Origin: Medicago truncatula
Taxonomy: Eukaryota; Streptophyta; Magnoliopsida; Fabales; Fabaceae
Length of the DNA: 64,000 nt
Assembly (NCBI RefSeq): GCF_003473485.1
Contig: NC_053044.1
Location: 53,112,091-53,176,090 of the forward strand
Reading direction: 5' to 3'
Made by a program: the position numbers and the translations under genes. The notes beneath the pieces were generated by a model. It was not told the origin of the DNA, ran no database searches, and saw nothing but the letters and a program-made list of their open reading frames with translations. Positions within the stretch are counted from its first letter, which is position 1; every line of letters begins with the position of its first letter. Positions 35,320 through 48,587 of this stretch are shown piece by piece.

Positions 35320-37472
35320 TTTCGAGTTTTGAAAGCGTGAAACTGACGCGGCTCTTCTGTCTTTCGGTCGAGTTTGCAATCTGTCTCTCCAATTGGGCTC
35401 CACAGTCCACACAGCTGTAGGTGAGCCCGTTCGCCCAAAAGTTTCTGATTTTTTTTTTTGGGTTGGAGACTTGAGTACATTCTCGTGTCATTTGTCAAAA
35501 TGTTATAATTCTGACTCTTTCATTTTTATGTTTTGCAAATTTGATGGAGTGTTAATTTAAATTTATTAATCTTATATTTTTGCTCTGCCTTTTAAGTCTG
35601 CTGTTTTTTTTTTCCTTCAAGTGTTTGAATTAATTTATTTTTAATTGAAATAACAAATACAAAATAATAAAAATAATAATAATCATTCTCTTGTAAGTGC
35701 AGCTCTTTGGTAGCTTTATGACCATTGATATATAGATTGGGGTTTAAACTCCATATTTATCACTTTTTCACGCGTGTGCGCGTGCGTCAAGTCATAAACT
35801 ATTTTATAAGAAAAAATCATTTACTTAACTTTTTTAAGCTCAACATATTAATGCACCATTTTGTTTATAATTGAGTCCAAAATGGTATATTGTTAAAGGA
35901 AAATGCTATATTGTTCGAGAAATTTACATGTCATACCACTCATCCAAACTGTATGCGCACAAAAATTCCTTTCGATGTCTTATTTTCTATCATTTGATTA
36001 AAATGGTGCATAAAATAAGCAAAAGATGTAACCGCATCATGACCCTCTTTTATTTTAACCATCCACGTTTTCTACAAATTTGATTATCTATCGCTCGATA
36101 TCAATTCGTGAAATGTTTGGGACGTTTTTGTTCGCGAGATATGGCACCAATGTTCGATAAAAACCCTCTCAACTAACTATTGTCAAGATTTTTATTTTTT
36201 TGATGGGTAATAAAAATGTAGTCTCCTAATTGGATGTTGATTGAACGCCATAGAAATAGTCAGAGAAGGTAATCAATCAAGGCTATTAACAGGATGAGTT
36301 TCCTTCTGTCATGACACTTCGACACACAATACATGCTCCCCTTAGTTCCATTCATGGATGATACATACTAGTACATGATAGAAACCTTGAGCTGAAGAAG
36401 CTAGTAACAATCCATTGCCTTTGGCAATTTTTTTTTCCCTTTTCCTTCTAATAAATATGACTGCAATGTGTTTTTCAGATTCATCATTGTAGAATTTTAG
36501 AACTCAAACTACAAATTAATCCAGGACGCAATACATGTGCAACCATCCTTCCAAATATAGTGTGTTTTCCAAACTATGGTGTGTCTGGCAAAACAAAAAA
36601 AAAAATACTATTTTAATCCAAACCGAACACTTGCAACCACAAGTGGGTATCTGTTGGGACACCTCCCTTGCTTACTCAACATCCACCTACACCCTCATGT
36701 TTGACAAGAATGCCACACCAATCCACGACAAAGCTTATGAGTTCTAGACTTCATGATTTCATTGTTGAAGACTACAAATGACGGCAACACAGAGCTGAGT
36801 AGCAAAAGAGAAGTGACGAAGATGGTGGTGGATTGGTGTGTGTAGGAGCATTAGAAGGATAAAGAAAGGCTGTAACCTAGGCAAATAGGGTTTATATAAA
36901 ACCTTTATGCTGCTTAAGCCTTACTTGTTTAAATAAAATCCCGATCTAGAACATCTCATCAACGGTGAATAAAAACACTATGCAAGATATTGGGAAGTGG
37001 AGACATTACTTAATTTTGTTCCGCTTTCAAAATTGTGCGAATTTTTTTAAAATGTGATGTAGTTTTGGCGTCTAAAGCATCCTAATGCATTTACTATTTC
37101 GTTTCACCAAAACTAGCCGATTAACAGTGTCAAGTAAAACAATAAAAGGACTAAACATTTTTTGTATCCAGATATAAAACTTCTAAAACTAAATATCACA
37201 TCACTTTAACATACGAGTCTAAGAAAATAAGAATTGTATATGAAACCAAAAGCATAGATGGCAGTATTTTTTAAGACGCAGAACATGTAAAAAAAAAGGG
37301 CTGTGATACTAGAATTAATGCCCACAGCAACAGCAATACGATTCAGTTCAACTAAAATATTCCATTCTGGTTGAATTCAGATCCTCAAATCCACATCCAA
37401 AAATGTGAATGATACAGCCTCCGAAACACACAGTAAGCATACACTCAAGATGATGGTGGGTTCGCACAAGTT
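35320..37472. other. Intergenic region between Ran copies 2 and 3
   Basis: No gene recognised. About 35990-36085 ('gatgtaaccgcatcatgaccctcttttattttaaccatcc') resembles one arm of the hairpin at 40904-41075. About 37365-37460 is the shared Ran 3' flank also found behind copy 1. Confidence 0.55.
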
Positions 37473-40343
37473 CTACTCAAATGCATCGTCGTCATCATCA
37501 GGAAGTGGTTGGTTAGCAGCTTGTTGAAGCTCATTCTCATGTCTGCAAAAGCACCAAATACATAAGAAATTCAAAATATATTCCAATTCAATTAATACCT
37601 TTAGACCACTGCAATCAAAAAGGTAAAAAAAAACTAAATGGATTTTATGGTCTTTTAGCATACTATTACATATTCCTAACAGATCATACAAATAAATGGG
37701 AAGGGAAAGACTAGATAAGGAAAGGAATGGACAGGGATGATGAAAATGAAATTATTTCCCAATGTTCGATTTGATGATTTATATAAATATCCAAACACAG
37801 TTTCGCACGCCCCTCTCTTTCCATCACATATAAAAATCTAACAATCTGAAGAGCTTATTTCAACAGAAACAATTCCCCCACACCCACGAACACAACCACA
37901 CACACCTAAAGGTATTTTCAATTACTTCTCATAAACTCATCAACAATAGCTTCCAGAAGGTTTAAACAGAGCATAAAAACAGTTTATACATTAGCTCAAG
38001 TATGATAGAGTTATTTAACTAACACTAACAATGATTTACAACCCTCATAACCAATGATGGGTGTGACAATATGATTTTAGAAGACCATTTGAAACTACAA
38101 CTGTTTTGCAATGGTACAATACACATTTTTATCAAGCGAATACTGAATGATTGTTGGATAAATATTTTGATGACAGAAAACTTACTGTTGTTGTGCAACC
38201 AAATCGATTTGAACTTCTGGTGGAGCCAGTGCAGGAGATTCTACAAAGTGCAAGTTAGGATCACTGCAAATAGGCATGAGTTAGAAATAATTAATTGAAA
38301 TGTAATAATACAGTTGAATGTGTTCTTCCTGTCTATGTAGAAACTAGAAGTGAACACCTACCCTGCAAGTTTCCTGGCTAGGTACAAGAAAGGCTTCTCA
38401 AAGTTATAGTTGCTCTTAGCTGAAATCTCATAGTACTGCAAATTCTTTTTTCTGTGGAAGGTAACCTGCTTTGCCTTTACTTGTCTGTTCTTCACATCAA
38501 CCTTGTTGCCGCAAAGAACAATAGGGATGTTTTCACAAACACTACAAACAATTGAGCAGAAAAAGAAAAAAAACAAAAAGTAAGATAAACAACTTGGTGG
38601 TGAATATTGGGTCTTTAACAACAAAACAATTAAAAAGGTTTGAAGGACTTAATTTACATACCGGCAAAGGTCACGGTGCCAGGTAGGGACATTCTTGTAA
38701 GTCAGTCGGGCAGTAACATCAAACATTATAATCGCACACTGCCCATGGATACTGCATGCAAATTGAGACCAGCATGTTAAACACAAATAGAAAGGGAGCA
38801 ATGCAGACACACACACACACACACACAAGTGAAGGATACCATTGCAGAGTAAAAGCCTTATACAAACTGTTCGACCGGAAAATAATTTTAGATTTCACTA
38901 CATTCTTTGATGCTAAAATTCTCAAATACCTAAATAACTCATCCCCGCCTAAAGACTACAAAAAGAACATGCAAAACTACAGTACTCTGTTCTGATTAAT
39001 CCCAGGGCATCAAGGCCAAGGAACAATTTGATTCAAGATTGCCACATAAAATAAAAGAACTAAAATTACAGGTTTCAGATCACAATGACCGCTGACAACC
39101 AAAAACATGCAGACAAGAACAAAATATGTATGTGTAAAAAGCTCACAGCATGCAAGCAGATGATAACAAAAACTTATATGATATAAGAACTAAAATCATA
39201 TGTTTCAGATCACAGTGACCGCTGACGACCTAAAACATGTATATGTGTACAAGCTCATGGCATGGAAGCAGATGTTAACAAAAACTTATTCTAAGAATGA
39301 AAAACACAATTGAATTTTCAGCATTAGATTACTGAAGATGATCATTCATGTTAGGTATAAGTAAATGTTGCCAGAGAAAAATAAATTTCATTAACAACAA
39401 AGTAAAGATCACACAAACTTGAGAGCACAATAAACAGGAGCAAGCTAACTATATTCAAGCAAATGAAGACCGATACACAAAAGCAAGTAATTGACATGCA
39501 ACTCCCACAATACTGATAAATTTAAGGGTATCATGACCTAGAAAACAGCTACACAACCTACACTTATTTGACATGCAACAAAATATACATTATTTATTTA
39601 ACTTAACAGTTAACACCCATGCAGTGCAGATGCACAGTGCAAACTCATTTTATCATCAGCAAAACAATATGATCGAGAAACTTAGTCTCATATGCAAGCG
39701 ATCATATATTAAACAGGTTCCAAAAAACTTGAGAGCACAATACATTCAATGAAATGATGAGGAAACTTACTAGTATCCATCTCTGAGACCACCAAACTTC
39801 TCTTGTCCAGCAGTATCCCAGCAGTAGAAGCGAATCTTGCCGCAGTTTGTGAAGAAATCCAATGGATGCACTTCCACACCAATTGTAGCTGTTTACAAAC
39901 AAATCAAATCAACTAATTAATCAGTTAAAAGCTTATTAATTAAGAAAAACATGTATAATTACTTAATTTTGCGTATATAACCCTAAATTAAAAACGAAAC
40001 TTACGTTCATATTTCTTCTCAAACTCTCCAGTAAGATGCCTCTTCACGAATGTTGTTTTTCCTGCAAATCATCATACAATGTTAATTTCAAAATCAATAA
40101 GCCAGATCCTAGCGAATCGGTGTTTTATGTGACAAATTTTTTCGAAATTTAACTAAAAAATTGAAAAAGAAAAAGTGATTGGTACCTGTGCCACCATCGC
40201 CGACGATGACAAGCTTGAAGCTAGGGTAATCAACGGTTTGCTGATTGGGCAAAGCCTACGGAACAAAGAAATAATCAATTACAATCGAATTCAGAAATCA
40301 AGGTGAAAAGGAACGTTAAAGACGGTGAAGAAAAAAGTACCAT
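37473..40343 (-). CDS. RAN: GTP-binding nuclear protein Ran, tandem copy 3
   Basis: Eight coding exons on the minus strand: 40341-40343 (ATG alone), 40186-40255, 40005-40061, 39771-39888, 38662-38751, 38362-38541, 38186-38263 and 37473-37542. Total 666 nt, 221 aa. G-motifs are intact and at the same positions as the other copies. The exon 7/8 junction reads CAACAACA|GTAAGT, giving QQQHENELQQ, the expected plant Ran sequence, with the tail DDDDDAFE. Introns 5 and the 3' flank resemble copy 1. The exon 5 intron carries an (AC)n tract at 38805-38826. Its promoter is divergent from the K+ channel gene (ATG to ATG about 1.17 kb). Confidence 0.95.
38805..38826. repeat. (AC)n microsatellite in a Ran copy 3 intron
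   Basis: Eleven AC units in the intron between exons 4 and 5 of Ran copy 3. The corresponding introns of copies 1 and 2 lack it. Confidence 0.95.
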
Positions 40344-40405
40344 GGAATGAAGTGGTTTGGTTTCGTCGCGCTGAGAAAAGAAAAATGAGCACTGGTGAGC
40401 GAGGG

Positions 40406-40413
40406 TTTATATA
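40406..40413 (-). promoter_or_regulatory. TATA box of Ran copy 3
   Basis: TATATAAA on the minus strand ('AATATATAAACCCTCG'), about 63 bp upstream of the start codon. Confidence 0.65.
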
Positions 40414-40903
40414 TTTCAAGGGTTTTCGAATTTCAGTGAGGCTTCTTCTAGCGTTATTTTGACGCAGCTTTCTCCACCCTTCGATTAAATCCTATGCGTT
40501 CAATCGCAAGGCCAAATCACACACAATAAAAACCTTCTTTTGTGTTTTCCAACCAAAACTTTTTTTTTAAGGTTATTTTGGTCCAAATAATATCAACGGA
40601 ATTTGATTTTTTGAAAACAACTATGTAATTTAATATTTTTCTATTTTAGTTTCTCGATCAATTTGACCTTCCAAAATGTTTACATGATGTACACACGTGA
40701 ATGTGACTTCTGAACTAAATGCAAAACACGAACATGACTTCCTCAGTAATCTGTGGTTTTCATTTTAGGGTATGATGAGCCTACGAAGATTGATCATCCC
40801 CATAATATAATTTTTTTTTTTTTTGTAAAGAATATAAAAAAAAACCTTTTATTTTTACAAAAGTAAACTATATTCATCCATTCAAACAATGTTACACTTT
40901 CGA

Positions 40904-41075
40904 TAATTGAATTTGTAGAAAACATGGATGGATAAAATAAAAAGGGTCATGTTGCATGCGGTTACATGTTTGTGTCCCGAAAAAATACTCACCAATGTCA
41001 CGACACAAACATGTAACCGCAGGCAACATGACCCTTTTTATTTTATCCATCCATTTTTTTACAAATTCAATTATG
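40904..41075. repeat. Near-perfect hairpin with about 75-bp arms
   Basis: The left arm runs from 'ataattgaatttgtag' through 'ggatggataaaataaaaagggtcatgttgc' and 'gcggttacatgtttgtgtc'. The right arm is its reverse complement with only a few mismatches, separated by a loop of about 20 bp. It lies in the divergent promoter region between Ran copy 3 and the K+ channel. It is either a recent MITE or, if transcribed, a long double-stranded RNA precursor. Confidence 0.88.
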
Positions 41076-41516
41076 AGACACAATTTTTATGGAGTAAAAT
41101 TGCTCGTGGCCAACCAAACATAGACGTAATAGAAAGAAAGTGAGACGGGTCTGAGGCAGTTGTAGAGACACATGCATATTTTTCCCCCATATATTCTGGT
41201 TACATGAATGATCAATTTTTTCAAAAAAAAATAAAAAAATAAAAAAGAATTATCAATTAAACCATCATTACAAATCACTCAACGATTAATTTTGTGGAAC
41301 TTCATTGATTAATGTCAAGGAGAAGAAGCAATTAACACCATACAATACCACACAAATTCCATCTCCAGAGAATTAATAAAGAAGCTGGTGTTGCATGGTG
41401 ATTAATCATATAATGATTGAACAAAGTTAGCTAGCTTCATAAAAACCGTAGACGTACAATCGTGACATTAAGAAATTTCATTGAAACATTGTTACTAATC
41501 TCTACGGTGTGCAAAA

Positions 41517-44500
41517 ATGATGTATGAAAGCCACAACGATGATGATGCCTTAGATCATGAGAGAAATATGAACATGATGGAAAATCATAATGGAGATGGA
41601 ATTCTCCCGGAACACGATGATGGCAGCATGTACAGCCTCACTGGCGGAGCTCCACTTCCGCCTCTAGGCGATTTCGGAGCCAAAAGAACCAAACTCCGTC
41701 GAAGAACCATCTCCCCCAATGACCGTCGCTACAGGTATGCTTCGTTATTAATTTTTGTTATATAATTCTTATATCTGCGTGAAACCGTATAAACTAATCA
41801 TTTTGTTCTTAATTAGTAAGTTAATTTCTTGTTTTTTTGGCATGCAGATGGTGGCAGATGTTTTTGGTGGTGTTAGTGTTCTACACTGCATGGGTGTCAC
41901 CATTTGAATTCGGGTTCTTGAATGAACCTTTGAGACCTCTTTCGATTACTGATAATGTTGTGAATATAATATTTTTCTTTGATATTTGGTTAACTTTCTT
42001 TGTTGCTTACTATGACAAAACTACGTATTTGCTTGTGGATAGCCATGGGCCTATTGCGAGGAGATATCTAAGAACATGGTTTCTATTTGATCTCGTTTCC
42101 ACTATTCCTTATGAACTCGCCCACAGATTATTTCCTAGACTCGACACTTATGGCTACTTCGGTATGCTTCGCCTTTGGCGTCTTCGCAGAGTCAGTGCCA
42201 TGTTTGCAAGGTCAGTGCGATTAGTTCCCAGGGAAAAAGAACTTTGATTATCTAAACTTGGACAAAGAGATAAATAAAGTCTGACTTAGGATTGTTTCAG
42301 TCATAACTAAAATGCTGCTCAAAAGAATTAATTTTAAGTGAAACATACTAGTTAACCGAATAATTTGCAATTTGTAGCATTTTTTTTTTGTTAACATGGT
42401 AATAACTCCTCTTCATCTATATCTCAATGTTCAGATTAGAAAAGGATAGACATTATAACTACTTCTGGTTGCGGTGTTCAAAGTTTATTTGTGTGAGTAT
42501 TTACTATTACAACAGTTACTAGTTAATTGCATACTTAATTTCCTCGTGGAGCTGAATGAGTTTATAACAAGCATTGTCTTGTGTTTACACTGTAGGTTAC
42601 TCTATTTGTAGTACATAATGGAGCCTGCATTTTCTACTTTCTTGCCGACCATTATGCTAAAGACCTAAGCACAACGTGGCTTGGGCTTGTTCCTGATGCG
42701 GTTGACAAGAAGAATACGATGTCTCTCTACGTAGCATCAGTATACTGGTCCATTATCACTGTTTCAACAGTTGGTTATGGTGATCTGCATCCTGTAAATA
42801 CAAGGGAGATGCTATTTGACATTTTCTTTATACTCTTTAATCAGGGACTTACTGCATACATCATTGGAAACATGACAAATCTAGCTGTTCATGCCACAAG
42901 CAGAACTAGGCAATATGTGAGTACAATCTTTTTTAAACCTTCCTAACTTTATCTTTGCAGGAACTCCTACTTTGTATTACAGGTCTGAGAAAACTATGCA
43001 CTTAATTGCGGTGATAGGTTCTATATTTGGTATTTCATTTCTTTCTATGATGTTAATTAATATTTGGATATTTTCTTTTTGGATTTGTGATATATCAGAG
43101 GTACACAGTACAAGCTGCCGCAAATTTTGCCCGCCGGAATAAGATACCTATCCACTTGGAAGAACAGATGCTTTCTCATTTGTTCATGAAGTACCGAACC
43201 GATTTGGAAGGAGTGCAGCAACAAGAGATTATTGATTCCCTTCCAAAAGCTATTCAATCTAGTATCTCATACTACTTATTCTTTTCAATGATGGACAACG
43301 TATACTTGTTTAAGGGAGTGTCAAAAGACCTAATTTTTCAATTGGTAATATTTTCTTTTTGGTTATCCTTTGATTTGATTTGACAAAAACTGAGATCGTA
43401 TGTGATAAAACTTTGGTCTGTGATCAGTGAGCATCTTTCGGTATTTGGTAATCAATAAGTTTCACTAGAGAGCAAAAAGAAAATAAAAATGAGACAGACT
43501 CTTTCTTCACATGTTTATTTTGTTGTAGGTCTGCTTATTGTCAGTTCTTGTGTCTTGGATTATGAACAGATTGTTTAATGTGCATACATATTGAAATTTG
43601 AAGGTCACAGAGATGAAGGCGGAGTATTTTCCTCCAAAGGAAGATGTGATTTTGGATAATGAAGCACCAACAGACTTTTATATTTTTGTCACCGGTGCCG
43701 CGGTAGGAAACTATACCCCATTAATCTCTTACTTCATTTTATTTTTTGATAAGATATGTTTCCAATTAAAGCTGTTTTATACATCATTCATTACTGCTTT
43801 TATGAAGAAAAAAATGCTTTCAATTTAGTTATACTAGTTAAGCAGTTTCTATCACACTGATGTAGACTTCACCAACATCAAACTCCACACTGACTATTAG
43901 TTTTTAAAATAATATTTTGAAATTAGCTTATGCATTTCAATTTTTCAGAAGTTCTACTGTTTAAATTTTCTTAAGTAATGAATTCTCCCCGGTGCCAATT
44001 TTGGTGGGCTAGTTTGGCTTCTTCAAAAAAAAAAAAACTTTTGTTAAGTAATGTGGCAAATTAATTTGAGTTTCAAGAATGAAAAAAAATAATTGTCAGG
44101 AGAGTTTTATCCCATCCATTGACTTGAGTTAGTCATAATTCGACGTGATATTTGAACATTGAGGATAACAACATAAGAAAGGAGTCATGTTTCAAGTGAA
44201 GTTAAGTAATTTAAAAATCTGCATTTTATTGTGGCTGTGATTAATTTTCCTTTGAACGTATACACAATTTGTATTTCTCAAATGTCTTTTTCTATAATAT
44301 AGGGGGAAAATGCAAACTGAACCTTCCTTTTTCTTTTGAGTTACAGGAACTTATCAAACGGGTGAATGGAGTAGAACATGTAAGTCTAATAACTTAAACA
44401 CAGAAGAATTTTGTTTTGGGACGGAATGAACTTGTTCTTCATACATGTGATTTCCAAATATATACAGGAGTACTGGAATACACATGCTGAAAATATGCTA

Positions 44501-46967
44501 ACAGATTCCTAAGATTATGCTAAATTGTTCCTATGGTTAATAAAACAAGTGTTTTACAATTGCAGGTCGTTGGTAAGGTACATGCAAAAGATCTTGTTGG
44601 TGAAGTAGGAGTTCTATGTTACAGGCCGCAGCCGTATACAGTCCGGACTAAACGATTGAGCCAAATTTTGCGCTTGAGTCGTGCTACATTTCTAAATATT
44701 CTTCATTCAAGTGTTGGAGATGGGACAATAATCATGAACAACTTTCTAAATGTATATAGTTTTTTGTGCAATTATAAATGTTTTCTTCCAAAAATGATTT
44801 TAATACCTGGACATGTTTTACTGTTTTAGCTTCACATAATGTTTTATTCACAGAATCTTCTCACATTTCCCTATTCTTACATTTGATGAAGACCTAAGAT
44901 ACAAGATCTTAACTTCATTGCCATTTTTTTTTCTTTCTTTCTGACTAACCATGCATGTTTTCATATATTAGTGACAAGGAAACACTGGATAATGTACTTT
45001 CGACAAAATAACATAATGTTTATGATGATCCTCTAAGTGAGTTTTACTGTTTTAGGACGCTTAGCTATTCATTTTCTTTAGGAATCGAAATAGTATCACT
45101 GTCATCAGCATTTATAATTCAAATTAGGATATAAAAACACTGTTTTTCAGATAAAACAAACTACATATTTACTCAAGGAAGAGTTGTGTCCAATGATTAT
45201 AAAGTATATACTACTCGTGATATGTGCCGTACTTTGTTGCAGCATTTGCAAACTTCTGATATTCCAGGGTTGGATGCTATTTTGGAAGAAACAGAGGCCA
45301 TGTTGGCTCGTGGTAAAACAGATCTACCTATCAGCACATGCTTTGCAGCAGGCAGAAGTGACAAACGACTGTTACAACGGTTGCTGAAGAAGGGCTCAGA
45401 TCCAAATGAAACAGACAGGAATGGAAGAACAGCACTGGTTTGTGGATTTTCTTTCCTTGCATGAACAAATACACAAACGTACATAACCATATATGTTTAG
45501 ATTCATTAGACACAATACTAGACGCTTACAGCTTTACTTTCTAATGTTACAGCATATCTCAGCTTCTAATGGTAATGAGTCTTTTGTAACTCTGCTTCTA
45601 AAGTTTGGTGCTGATCCAAATGCCAAAGGTACTCTTCAGTCCTACAATGACTTAATGCAGTTGGACAATACCTTTCAAAAATAAAAAACAAGTGCTGATC
45701 ATAAGTCATAACATAGAGCATGAGATCGAGAGGTTATTGTGTTGTAAGCATTTAGAAACAGCTCTTTCTATATCTAAAATATAAATTTATATATGATGTT
45801 ATAGAGTTTCCATAACATAGCCTCGTCTATTTTATTTGAACGGCTAAAACCATTTTTTTGTTCAAACCATGTCCTAAATAATTATTCCAATTTTATCAAA
45901 CTTAGCGCTCAAATTTAATAAAAACTTTATCCATACAATGCAATGAATTTAATTGTGTTAGTACTGGTGAAAACATTGTTTATACAGATTTGGATGGAAA
46001 TATCCCACTATGGGAAGCAATGATCGGTGGACATGAATCTGTCAAAAAAATGCTCATAGACAAGGGTGCAGACATATTTTGTGTTGATGCAGGGCATCTA
46101 GCATGCTCTGCAGTTGATAAAAATAGCATTGAATTGCTTAAGGAACTCAAAGAACTCGGTGTGGATGTGACAAAACCCGAAATGAGCGGAATCACTGCCC
46201 TGCATAAAGCAGTAAGTGACAGAAATGTAGAGATGGTAAAGTTCCTTTTGGACCTAGGAGCTAAAGTTGATATGCAAGATGATCATGGCTGGACTCCAAG
46301 GGCTTTGGCAGAAAATCAAGGCCACGATGAAATTAAAAATATATTCCAAAACATTAAAGAAAACAAACAAACAGCACCTGTTAGTCCAATACCAGAAGAT
46401 GGTACGCCTAATGTGTCGTCGTTTCAAAGTGCACCCGTTATGCCTGATGCTCGTGGATCCCTAGATAACATGCTACAACCACCTAATCAAGAAGAGTTGC
46501 CATGGTTAGATAGTCATCGGAGGCAAAGGGCCAACACCTTTCATAATTCAATTTTCGGGATGATATCTGCTGCCAATTACGGTAAGTAGTATATCACTTA
46601 CATCATTCATCTTGAGTTGAGAAATACAAAAAAAAAAAAATCCTTATTTATTTATTTTTGGCTATCCGGTTAACCAGTTGATTTTTATTTTAACTAAGCA
46701 GATAAAAAAGATCTTGGGGTATCTGAAAGCAGAATCACGAATACTGCGAACATGAATGGAATAGTAGCTAGAGTGACACTTATTTGTCCAGAAAAAGGTG
46801 AACATGCTGTAAAGCTTGCTTTTCTGCCCGATTCCCTCGAAGAACTGCTAGACATTGGTGCCAAAAAGTTTGATTTCTCACCCACCAAAATTTTGACCAA
46901 AGAAGGAGCTGAAATTGACGATATAGATCTTATAAGAGATGGTGATCATCTTATTATTGCAAAGTGA
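41517..46967 (+). CDS. Shaker-type voltage-gated K+ channel, AKT clade
   Basis: Plasma-membrane K+ channel for uptake. Twelve exons: 41517-41734, 41848-42210, 42435-42492, 42596-42916, 43099-43344, 43604-43702, 44347-44379, 44566-44751, 45243-45437, 45553-45628, 45988-46581 and 46702-46967. Total 2655 nt, 884 aa. In order: an acidic Asn/Asp/His-rich N-terminus (about 1-60); '[12 protein letters not shown]' before S1; six membrane segments (about 77-310) with an Arg-rich S4 ('[15 protein letters not shown]'); the pore with selectivity filter STVGYGD (GYGD at 273-276); C-linker and cyclic-nucleotide-binding-like domain (about 320-508: '[14 protein letters not shown]', '[20 protein letters not shown]'); ankyrin repeats (about 520-720); and a KHA domain at the C-terminus ('[16 protein letters not shown]'). 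The '[13 protein letters not shown]' filter context and ankyrin+KHA tail favour AKT1/AKT5/AKT6-type inward rectifiers over SKOR/GORK. Inward rectification is inferred. Confidence 0.93.
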
Positions 46968-48587
46968 CGGAAGAGGGAAAGGGAAACAATAATTTTGTGC
47001 AGTAATGTTCTTAGTTTGGAACATACTTGTAAAATGACATAGATAAGATAAGATTAGTCAATAGAGGAAAAGTAGAAAGATATCTTGTATTTCCGATTTT
47101 ATTATTCTATAGCTGTATAAAGTTTGATCATTCATTTAAAATCCTTGGATACCAAGCTTAGGTGATGAGAATGGTAAATTACTTGATTGTTCGTCACACT
47201 TACTGTAAAACATTTTCCATTTTTATTTTCAACAATATTGTGTTAAATATAATTTGCTAACAAAAAAGATAATAATTGTTCCTAACATTTCATCTTCTCT
47301 CTACCGCAATGGCTCACTTCAAGAGTCTCGCATGTTCCTAGAACTAAATTAAAATGAACATATTTGAAAAGAAAATAAATGTTTTAAGCTTATGCCATGA
47401 CTATGAGTTCTACACGGACATTGCTTAGCAGTTAGCATGATCAATGCGTCAATGTTCTTCTAAAAAAAATCGTCCATAATATTAATAGCAAATATGATAG
47501 ATTGATATTCATTAAAAAATGATACATTCATATAAGGAGGGAGAGACTTAAAACACCAGAATCAAAATAAAAATGATTTTCTTATAAAATACAAACTAGC
47601 TAGTATGATGGAACAAATAGTAAATTGGGTAGCTTGATACCACAAGTTTATAACTTAAGTCGAGGCATTAAGGTACTAGAAGGCCTTTGATGTGTGTAAA
47701 AAAATAAAATAGTAAATGGGTACATAATCTTTTACATAAGCAGATTCTTCATAGGTTATGTGTAACAAAAAAAAAAAAAAAATCCTCACAAGTTATTAAG
47801 CAACAACAACAAACGACTTATCAAGCATAGACTCGAATACTATGTGTTGCATTTGAATCCTTTGGATCGAAATCATTCTTAATCTTACTTTAGATATTTT
47901 CGGGTCGGTTTATATTAGAGATATGTTCTAACACGCATGACTTCGCGAGTGATGTTTGTATCGACTTCTAACTTCATAGTGATTATCCTCTCAAAAAACT
48001 TTATTGGTATTATGGTATTTTGCCAACAGAAAAAAAATTCTTAACAAAAAAATTTGAAGAATAATAGTATGCTTCATTTGTCTCATTCCTTGCTCCCCCG
48101 TCTTTTTTTTTCTTTCTTGTCCTTTCACTCTCGTACCATCTTTTCCCCCCAACCTAACTCCTTTTGTTTTTTTGTAAACTTCATAGCCAACTAAGGAAGG
48201 AAATGACCATTGATCTCAATATTTCAATGTAATTTTCCTACTAATATATTTGAAACCCATTTCAAAGTTCAAATGAATTTTTCCATTTCTTTGTTCCTTT
48301 TTGCTATTATTCTCTTTCACCAATTGAATCCTTTCTTGTTCCAAAGAAGATCATCTTCAAGCTTAACTGATTGATTACAAAAGAATCGTGAGAGCAGTCC
48401 TCTTCAGAGGATGATACAATTAAATCAAAACCTTTTCTGCATCCTAAAATTTGTAATATTCAGACAGCACCTCCAGGTCAAATCTGCCCAAGTACAAAAC
48501 ACAAGCATAATCAATACAAACTATGTATTGTAAATTGAAATGAATCTTAAAACTTAAAATTTAAGAGGGATTACACAAGTAACTTAC
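46968..48587. other. Convergent intergenic region between K+ channel and borate transporter
   Basis: This holds the 3' flanks of two convergent genes. I see AT-rich DNA with oligo-A/T runs and no gene, and no clear transposon ends. Confidence 0.6.

Noticed and set aside
41517-46967. Outward-rectifying SKOR/GORK assignment for the K+ channel
   Set aside because: The filter context GYGDLHPVN and the ankyrin + KHA tail read like the AKT clade. SKOR/GORK typically have a different post-filter sequence.
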